Positions 7,166-11,430 of a stretch of DNA of 11,430 nt are shown here, piece after piece. The stretch comes from JAWXBM01 sp964602895 (GTDB lineage: Bacteria; Pseudomonadota; Gammaproteobacteria; Xanthomonadales; SZUA-36). The stretch is taken from the NCBI GenBank assembly GCA_964602895.1, contig CAZRTG010000111.1:1-11430 (forward strand), read 5' to 3'. The notes below the pieces were generated by a model. It saw nothing but the letters and a program-made list of their open reading frames with translations, was not told where the DNA came from and searched no databases. A program made the position numbers and the translations under genes. Position 1 is the first letter of the stretch, and every line of letters begins with the position of its first letter.

Positions 7166-7183
7166 TGTAGGAGCGAGCCATGC
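7166..7183 (+). repeat. Half REP unit, GCGAGC type
   Basis: TGTAGGAGCGAGCCATGC stops after the loop plus GC and is followed at once by the head of a full unit. This creates an 18-bp tandem duplication of the 5' half (7166-7183 and 7184-7201). Confidence 0.85.
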
Positions 7184-7208
7184 TGTAGGAGCGAGCCATG
7201 CTCGCGAT
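7184..7208 (+). repeat. REP unit, GCGAGC type
   Basis: This is a full unit with head TGTAGGA, perfect arms GCGAGC and GCTCGC around CAT, then GAT. It pairs with the inverted unit at 7221-7244 across a 12-nt linker. Confidence 0.88.
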
Positions 7209-7220
7209 TTTAGACATGGG

Positions 7221-7244
7221 TCGGCAGCATGGCTGCCTCCTACA
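7221..7244 (-). repeat. REP unit, GGCAGC type, next to the ppsA stop
   Basis: This unit is inverted, with intact arms GGCAGC and GCTGCC around the loop. It lies five bases from the ppsA stop codon. On transcripts reading out of ppsA its hairpin would lie directly 3' of the coding region. Confidence 0.88.
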
Positions 7245-7249
7245 GCGCA

Positions 7250-9625
7250 TCAATCCTTCAGATGCCTGGCCAGACGTATCCAGGTATCCACTACGGTATC
7301 CGGGTTCAGCGACATGCTGTCGATACCCTGATCCAGCAGCCATTCCGCCAGGTCCGGATGATCTGACGGCCCCTGGCCGCAGATGCCCACGTATTTACCA
7401 CGCCTTTTACACGCCTGGATGGCCATGGCCAGCAGTATTTTGACCGCTTCATCGCGCTCGTCAAACAAATGTGCGATCAGGCCTGAATCGCGGTCCAGCC
7501 CCAGGGTGAGCTGGGTCAGGTCATTGGAACCGATGGAGAATCCATCAAAAATATCCAGGAATTGATCGGCCAACAGGGCATTGGAAGGCAGTTCACACAT
7601 CATGATGATTTTCAGCCCGTGCTTGCCTTGCTCCAGCCCGAACTCCTTCATCACCCGGATCACTTCACGGCCCTCGTCGAGGGTTCGAACAAAGGGAATC
7701 ATGGCCCAGACATTGTCCAGACCCATCTGTTCACGCACCTTGCGCATGGCACGACATTCCAGCTCAAAGCAATCCTTGAACTCGGGAGAAACAAAGCGTG
7801 AAGCACCGCGAAAGCCCAGCATGGGGTTTTCCTCGTGCGGCTCGTACTCCCGGCCACCGACCAGATTGGCGTATTCATTGGACTTGAAATCCGACAGACG
7901 CACGATCACCTGCTTGGGTGCAAAAGCCGCGGCGATGGTTGCAATACCCTCCGCCAGGCGGTCGACGTAAAAACTTACCGGGTCCGCGTAACCGGATATT
8001 TTGCGTTCTACTTCGGTGCGGGTTTCTCCCTGCAACTGGTCGAAATTGAGCAGGGCCTTGGGATGCACCCCGATCATGCGATTGATGATGAATTCCAGCC
8101 GGGCCAAACCGACGCCGGCATTGGGAATCTGCGCAAAATCAAAAGCGCGGTCCGGATTACCCACATTCATCATGATTTTGAGCGGCGGTTCCGGCAGCTG
8201 TTTCATGTCATCGGTTTGCACTTCGAAATCCAGCAGGCCTTCGTAAACAAAGCCACTGTCACCCTCGGCACAGGACACGGTCACGGCTTGTCCCGGCTTG
8301 ATCGAGCGGGTCGCAGCACCACAGCCCACCACCGCCGGAATACCCAATTCACGTGCGATGATGGCGGCATGGCAAGTACGTCCGCCACGGTTGGTCACAA
8401 TCGCTGAGGCCCGTTTCATCACCGGCTCCCAGTCCGGATCGGTCATATCGGTTACCAGCACATCACCGGCCACTACCTGGTCCATATCGGCGATGGACTT
8501 GACCACCCGGGCGATGCCCGAGCCGATTTTATGGCCAATGCTGCGACCCTCACATAGCAGATCGCTGGTTTGCAGCAAACGATAGCGTTCAATGACGTTG
8601 CCGGCACGGCTGCGTACGGTTTCGGGTCTGGCCTGAACGATGTACAGCTTGCCGGTTTCGCCGTCCTTGGCCCATTCGATATCCATGGGCTTGCCGTAAT
8701 GTTGCTCGATGGTCACCGCCTGGCGGGCCAGTTCCTTGACTTCTTCGTCATTGATGCAGAATTGCAAGCGACGCTCTTCTTCAACGGGGCGGGTTTCTAC
8801 ACCACTACCGGCCGGGTCTGTTGCGGCGCTGTAAACCATCTCCAAAGCCTTGGTGCCGCGATTCCGGCGCAATACCGGATCGTGTCCTGAGGCGAGGCCG
8901 GGTTTGTAGACGTAGAACTCATCCGGGTTGACCGCACCCTGTACCACGGTTTCGCCCAGGCCAAAGGAGGCGGTAATGAATACGGCATCCCGAAAGCCCG
9001 ATTCGGTATCCAGTGTGAACATCACGCCACTGGCTGCCAGATCCGATCGCACCATGATCTGTATGCCGGCCGACAGGGCCACCTCGGAATGAGCAAACCC
9101 CTGATGGACGCGATAGGCAATGGCCCGGTCGTTGTACAGCGACGCAAACACCTCGTGTATGCGCTGTTTGACCTGTTCCAGCCCGCGTACGTTGAGAAAA
9201 GTTTCCTGCTGACCTGCGAATGAGGCGTCGGGAAGGTCTTCAGCGGTGGCTGAAGAGCGCACGGCTACGGCAGGCTGTACGCCGATTTTGTCGCATAGCT
9301 CACGCCAGGCCTGCTCAATCGCGGTATCAAAAGCGGGCTGAAACGGCGTTTCCATCACCCAACTGCGAACCTTTTTCCCGGCAGCAGCCAGAGCGGCAAT
9401 GTCATCTACATCCAGACTGATCAACAATTGGTTGATTTTGTCTGCCAGACCGGACTGCGCCAGGTATTCGCGGAATGCATCCGAGGTGGTGGCGAATCCG
9501 CCCGGAACCGATACACCCAGGCTGGACAATTGGCTGATCATTTCGCCCAATGAAGCATTTTTGCCACCTACCTGATCCAGGTCTTGCATTCCCAGGCTAT
9601 CCAGCCATTTGATATAGTGCGTCAA
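7250..9625 (-). CDS. ppsA: Phosphoenolpyruvate synthase PpsA
   Basis: PpsA converts pyruvate, ATP and water to PEP, AMP and phosphate, allowing gluconeogenesis from C3 substrates. The domains are an ATP-grasp nucleotide-binding region (about residues 14-340, with GGKNASLGEM, AVRSSATAEDLPDASFAGQQE and MDIEWAKDG), a swivelling phosphohistidine domain with the TCHAA motif (His419), and a C-terminal TIM barrel with GVGLARLEFI, LSDFKSNEYANL and the catalytic ICGQGPSD (Cys749). I place the start at a TTG at 9625. It follows AAGGAAGAG four to five bases upstream, and MTHYIKWLDSLGMQDL aligns with the Pseudomonas start, giving 791 residues, the normal length. An in-frame ATG at 9664 and a TTG at 9679 have poorer ribosome sites and would add 13 or 18 residues without counterpart. 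The gene is divergent from its regulator ppsR. Confidence 0.98.
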   Translation of the reverse strand: MTHYIKWLDSLGMQDLDQVGGKNASLGEMISQLSSLGVSVPGGFATTSDAFREYLAQSGLADKINQLLISLDVDDIAALAAAGKKVRSWVMETPFQPAFDTAIEQAWRELCDKIGVQPAVAVRSSATAEDLPDASFAGQQETFLNVRGLEQVKQRIHEVFASLYNDRAIAYRVHQGFAHSEVALSAGIQIMVRSDLAASGVMFTLDTESGFRDAVFITASFGLGETVVQGAVNPDEFYVYKPGLASGHDPVLRRNRGTKALEMVYSAATDPAGSGVETRPVEEERRLQFCINDEEVKELARQAVTIEQHYGKPMDIEWAKDGETGKLYIVQARPETVRSRAGNVIERYRLLQTSDLLCEGRSIGHKIGSGIARVVKSIADMDQVVAGDVLVTDMTDPDWEPVMKRASAIVTNRGGRTCHAAIIARELGIPAVVGCGAATRSIKPGQAVTVSCAEGDSGFVYEGLLDFEVQTDDMKQLPEPPLKIMMNVGNPDRAFDFAQIPNAGVGLARLEFIINRMIGVHPKALLNFDQLQGETRTEVERKISGYADPVSFYVDRLAEGIATIAAAFAPKQVIVRLSDFKSNEYANLVGGREYEPHEENPMLGFRGASRFVSPEFKDCFELECRAMRKVREQMGLDNVWAMIPFVRTLDEGREVIRVMKEFGLEQGKHGLKIIMMCELPSNALLADQFLDIFDGFSIGSNDLTQLTLGLDRDSGLIAHLFDERDEAVKILLAMAIQACKRRGKYVGICGQGPSDHPDLAEWLLDQGIDSMSLNPDTVVDTWIRLARHLKD

Positions 9626-9629
9626 CAGA

Positions 9630-9638
9630 CTCTTCCTT
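9630..9638 (-). promoter_or_regulatory. Ribosome binding site that decides the ppsA start
   Basis: On the minus strand AAGGAAGAG ends four bases before TTG at 9625. It is the best Shine-Dalgarno match near any of the three in-frame starts, and the resulting N-terminus has the family length. Confidence 0.65.
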
Positions 9639-9665
9639 ATGTTTAATTGGTCAATAAAATCCATA

Positions 9666-9693
9666 CCGCCGATGGCCAAGGGTCGATCGGCGG
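9666..9693. promoter_or_regulatory. 8-bp inverted repeat in the ppsA/ppsR divergent region
   Basis: CCGCCGAT at 9666-9673 and ATCGGCGG at 9686-9693 are exact reverse complements separated by 12 bases. The repeat lies 40 bp upstream of ppsA and 33 bp upstream of ppsR. It could be a dimeric operator shared by both genes, or an RNA hairpin in either leader. It does not look like the Cra (FruR) site known from enteric ppsA. No full sigma70 promoter is obvious; TAAAAT occurs on the minus strand at 9714-9709 and on the plus strand at 9655-9660. Confidence 0.45.
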
Positions 9694-9709
9694 CAAAAAG
9701 AATCCTGCA

Positions 9710-9725
9710 TTTTACAGGGGTAAAA
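9710..9725 (+). promoter_or_regulatory. Small hairpin presenting the ppsR ribosome binding site
   Basis: TTTTAC (9710-9715) and GTAAAA (9720-9725) are perfect inverted arms around AGGG, which is the core of the AGGGG Shine-Dalgarno. The start ATG begins one base after the second arm. The stem is AU-rich and weak, so it may only modestly affect ribosome access. Confidence 0.4.
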
Positions 9726-9726
9726 C

Positions 9727-10542
9727 ATGCGTCGCACGGTGTTCTTCATTTCAGACGGCACAGCCATTACGATTGAAACCGTTGGGCACAGTTTGCTGAC
9801 CCAGTTTCCAAGCATCGAATTCCGTCAAATCCGCATTCCTTTTGTCGGTGATGAAGCGAAGGCACGCCAGGCAGTGGAGCAAATCAATCGCTGTGCACTA
9901 GAAGATGGAGCACCGCCCATCATTTTCAACTCCATTGTGGATGAAAGCATCCGTGCGATCCTCAAATCCAGTGCGGGTATTACTCTGGACCTGTTTGGTG
10001 CATTCCTGCATCGCATGGAAGCAATGCTGGGCGTAAAACGCCATGCGGCGGTAGGACAGGCGCATGGCGTGGTGAACCTGAAACGCTATGAAGCGCGTAT
10101 GGACGCGACCAACTACGCCCTGTCCCACGACGATGGTATCAGCACCAGTTATGACAAAGCCGACCTGATACTGATTGGCGTGTCACGTTCCGGCAAGACA
10201 CCGACATGCCTGTACATTGCGCTGCATTTTGGCGTAAAAGCGGCGAATTATCCGTTGACTGATACCGATCTGGAGCGGCAAGCCCTGCCAGACTTCCTGC
10301 GCAGCCAGAAATCCCGCATTGCCGGCCTGACCATCGATGCTGACCGTTTGGCACAGATACGCGAAACGCGCCGCCCGGGCAGCCAGTATGCCTCCATCAA
10401 ACAATGCCATTGGGAAGTGGAAGCCGCAGAAAGCCTGATGCGCATGTCGGGTATCCCGGTGTTCAATACCACCCACAGCTCCATTGAAGAAATTGGCAGC
10501 CGGGTGCTGGCAGAATTGGGCTTGCAACGTGAAATGTTCTGA
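9727..10542 (+). CDS. ppsR: PEP synthase regulatory protein PpsR (bifunctional kinase/pyrophosphorylase, DUF299)
   Basis: PpsR inactivates PpsA by ADP-dependent phosphorylation of a threonine next to the catalytic histidine and reactivates it by phosphate-dependent dephosphorylation. Its target here would be the TCHAA site (Thr417-His419) of the neighbouring PpsA. The 271 residues match the family throughout. The N-terminus is RRTVFFISDGTAITIETVGHSLL, the middle has DLFGAFLHRMEAMLG and the YEARMDATNYALSHDDG block, the P-loop is GVSRSGKTP at 151-159, and the C-terminus has ANYPLTDTDLE and INTT-like FNTTHSSIEEI. The ATG at 9727 follows AGGGG with six to seven bases spacing. The divergent pairing with ppsA is the usual arrangement and supports both calls. 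Confidence 0.97.
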   Translation: MRRTVFFISDGTAITIETVGHSLLTQFPSIEFRQIRIPFVGDEAKARQAVEQINRCALEDGAPPIIFNSIVDESIRAILKSSAGITLDLFGAFLHRMEAMLGVKRHAAVGQAHGVVNLKRYEARMDATNYALSHDDGISTSYDKADLILIGVSRSGKTPTCLYIALHFGVKAANYPLTDTDLERQALPDFLRSQKSRIAGLTIDADRLAQIRETRRPGSQYASIKQCHWEVEAAESLMRMSGIPVFNTTHSSIEEIGSRVLAELGLQREMF

Positions 10543-10590
10543 ATCACCGGATTGAGCAGTGCAGGGCAACGGTTATGCTATGCTTTTGCC

Positions 10591-11100
10591 ATGGTTTCAT
10601 TTTGTCAAACAGGTGGGTTTCATTTACGCCCAAAGCTAAAGCGCTTGCAGGATTTGCAAGAGGATATCTATGGTCAGCTGCAATTGCTGATTCCTGACGA
10701 TATCAGCTTCTTTGATCATCTCAGTTCCCGGGTTTATGGCTCTCCCTTGTTGCGCCTGCAGGTACTGGAACGACACCCCTATACGACTTTTTTTCGGCTG
10801 ACCTATGAGTTTCGGGCAGATGAGGCCACCAATTTCGCACCGGATGCGCATATTCGTTATTACCACGACGCGCGCCTGGCGGAAGCTACCTCATTTGATT
10901 GCGAACAGGCTTGCACGCGAACCAATTTTCCTGCCTTCCCCAATCGGCAGGCCATGCAAAAAGCCTGGCGTGAAAACCGTGCTCTGGATCGCTGGCTGGA
11001 TTATCTGTTACGCCAGGGGCACAGCGTGGATACCATGAAAGGTGCGTCCAAACCGGAACCCGCGACGACGAATGAACGGGTCAAGGTGGAAGTCGGTTAA
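10591..11100 (+). CDS. DUF1249 (YqiB-like) protein of unknown function
   Basis: The product has 169 residues from the ATG at 10591. It matches the DUF1249 family, of which E. coli YqiB (about 140 residues) is a member. Shared features are an N-terminal helix with LQEDIYGQLQLLIP, a strand-rich middle with PYTTFFRLTYEF, the signature IRYYHDARLAEA at 88-99, and a C-terminal FPNRQAM...ALDRWLDYLLRQG. The function is unknown and there are no membrane or signal segments. The C-terminal tail of about 25 charged residues (after VDTMKG) is longer than in YqiB. The start is uncertain: a TTG at 10552 is in frame but has a poor ribosome site, and the ATG has none of note. A promoter-like TTGAGC-N16-TATGCT at 10552-10579 would place transcription start almost at the ATG. 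The gene lies 48 bp after ppsR and may also be co-transcribed with it. Confidence 0.8.
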   Translation: MVSFCQTGGFHLRPKLKRLQDLQEDIYGQLQLLIPDDISFFDHLSSRVYGSPLLRLQVLERHPYTTFFRLTYEFRADEATNFAPDAHIRYYHDARLAEATSFDCEQACTRTNFPAFPNRQAMQKAWRENRALDRWLDYLLRQGHSVDTMKGASKPEPATTNERVKVEVG

Positions 11101-11108
11101 ATTTGGCA

Positions 11109-11137
11109 TTGACATCAAGCGCTACAGACCTTACGAT
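11109..11137 (+). promoter_or_regulatory. Sigma70 promoter of the tRNA-Ala/tRNA-Glu unit
   Basis: There is a consensus -35 TTGACA at 11109-11114, a 17-nt spacer, and a -10 TACGAT at 11132-11137. A GC-rich discriminator (GCTGCGGC) follows, as is typical of stringently controlled stable-RNA promoters. The predicted start is about eight bases before tRNA-Ala. The promoter begins nine bases after the DUF1249 stop codon. Confidence 0.8.
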
Positions 11138-11151
11138 GCTGCGGCTTTCGC

Positions 11152-11227
<76 letters not shown>

Positions 11228-11233
11228 CTCAAT

Positions 11234-11309
11234 GTCCCCTTCGTCTAGAGGCCTAGGACACCGCCCTTTCACGGCGGCGACACGAGTTCGAATCTCGTAG
11301 GGGACGCCA
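11234..11309 (+). tRNA. tRNA-Glu (anticodon TTC)
   Basis: This is a 76-nt cloverleaf. The acceptor stem is GTCCCCT/AGGGGAC followed by GCCA, so the CCA end is encoded. The anticodon arm is CCGCC-CTTTCAC-GGCGG with anticodon TTC, and the T arm contains GAGTTCGAATCTC. It is the second and last tRNA of the unit. Confidence 0.98.
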
Positions 11310-11315
11310 AGTCCT

Positions 11316-11340
11316 GCATCAGAAGTGAAAGATCTGATGC
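11316..11340 (+). other. Hairpin between tRNA-Glu and the terminator
   Basis: GCATCAGA at 11316-11323 and TCTGATGC at 11333-11340 form a perfect 8-bp stem with a nine-base A/G-rich loop. It starts seven bases after the tRNA and ends before the terminator. It has no T-run of its own. A role in 3' processing of the tRNA precursor is possible but is inference. Confidence 0.5.
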
Positions 11341-11347
11341 GACATCT

Positions 11348-11371
11348 AAACCACCTCCGGGTGGTTTTTTT
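11348..11371 (+). terminator. Rho-independent terminator of the tRNA unit
   Basis: AAACCACC and GGTGGTTT form an 8-bp stem with loop TCCG, followed by an unbroken T-run to 11371. It ends the tRNA-Ala/tRNA-Glu transcript. Confidence 0.92.
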
Positions 11372-11385
11372 GTGCCCGAAACAAC

Positions 11386-11410
11386 TGTAGGAGCGAGCCA
11401 TGCTCGCGAC
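11386..11410 (+). repeat. REP unit, GCGAGC type, after the tRNA terminator
   Basis: This is a full unit with head TGTAGGA, perfect arms GCGAGC and GCTCGC around CAT, then GAC. After a 13-nt linker the window ends in TCGGCAG (11424-11430), which is how inverted GGCAGC-type units begin, so the composite module very probably continues past the edge. Confidence 0.85.
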
Positions 11411-11423
11411 CGTTTTGATTGTA

Positions 11424-11430
11424 TCGGCAG
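11424..11430 (-). repeat. Start of an inverted GGCAGC-type REP unit, cut by the window edge
   Basis: TCGGCAG matches the first seven bases of the inverted units at 7126 and 7221, at the expected 11-15 nt distance from a GCGAGC-type unit. Seven bases alone are weak; the position makes it likely. Confidence 0.55.

Noticed and set aside
7086..7244. CRISPR array
   Set aside because: Units alternate in orientation, are palindromic with two stem types, and have linkers of only 11-15 bases; no cas genes nearby.
7835..8407. Plus-strand open frame of 190 codons
   Set aside because: It is antisense to the conserved core of ppsA; no ribosome site or recognisable domain.

Overview
The window looks like ordinary chromosomal DNA of a gammaproteobacterium, probably near the Pseudomonadales/Cellvibrionales. 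Moderate GC, protein sequences close to those of Escherichia coli and Pseudomonas, and two classic divergent pairs (rsgA/orn and ppsA/ppsR) support this. The genus cannot be fixed from this sequence alone.

Layout. (1) Positions 1-4698, minus strand: a closely spaced, probably co-transcribed group in the order TraB-family membrane protein, dusB (tRNA dihydrouridine synthase) and mfd (transcription-repair coupling factor). mfd runs off the left edge. (2) Positions 4794-5031: a cluster of short palindromic REP-type repeats, broken by a 100-N assembly gap. (3) Positions 5044-6391, minus strand: a small exported protein of unknown function, then rsgA (30S ribosome-assembly GTPase). (4) Positions 6551-7090, plus strand: orn (oligoribonuclease), divergent from rsgA. 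(5) Positions 7086-7244: a second REP cluster that fills the gap between the convergent orn and ppsA genes. (6) Positions 7250-9625, minus strand: ppsA (PEP synthase), divergent from ppsR (9727-10542), which encodes the bifunctional kinase/phosphorylase that controls PpsA. (7) Positions 10591-11100: a DUF1249 (YqiB-like) protein. (8) Positions 11109-11371: a compact tRNA unit with a promoter, tRNA-Ala(GGC), tRNA-Glu(TTC), a hairpin and a rho-independent terminator. (9) From 11386 to the edge: a third REP element.

How the parts relate. The genes serve housekeeping roles: coupling of transcription to repair, tRNA modification and supply, ribosome maturation, degradation of the smallest RNAs, and entry into gluconeogenesis through PpsA under PpsR control. 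I see no phage, transposase, CRISPR, toxin-antitoxin or defence genes. The most distinctive content is the repeat family. Two related palindromes share a head and a CAT loop but have different, internally complementary stems (GCGAGC or GGCAGC). They are placed tail-to-tail in the same composite arrangement four times. At two loci an identically truncated half-unit is fused directly to a full unit. Several uncommented palindromes sit in the intergenic control regions (traB/dusB, rsgA/orn, ppsA/ppsR).
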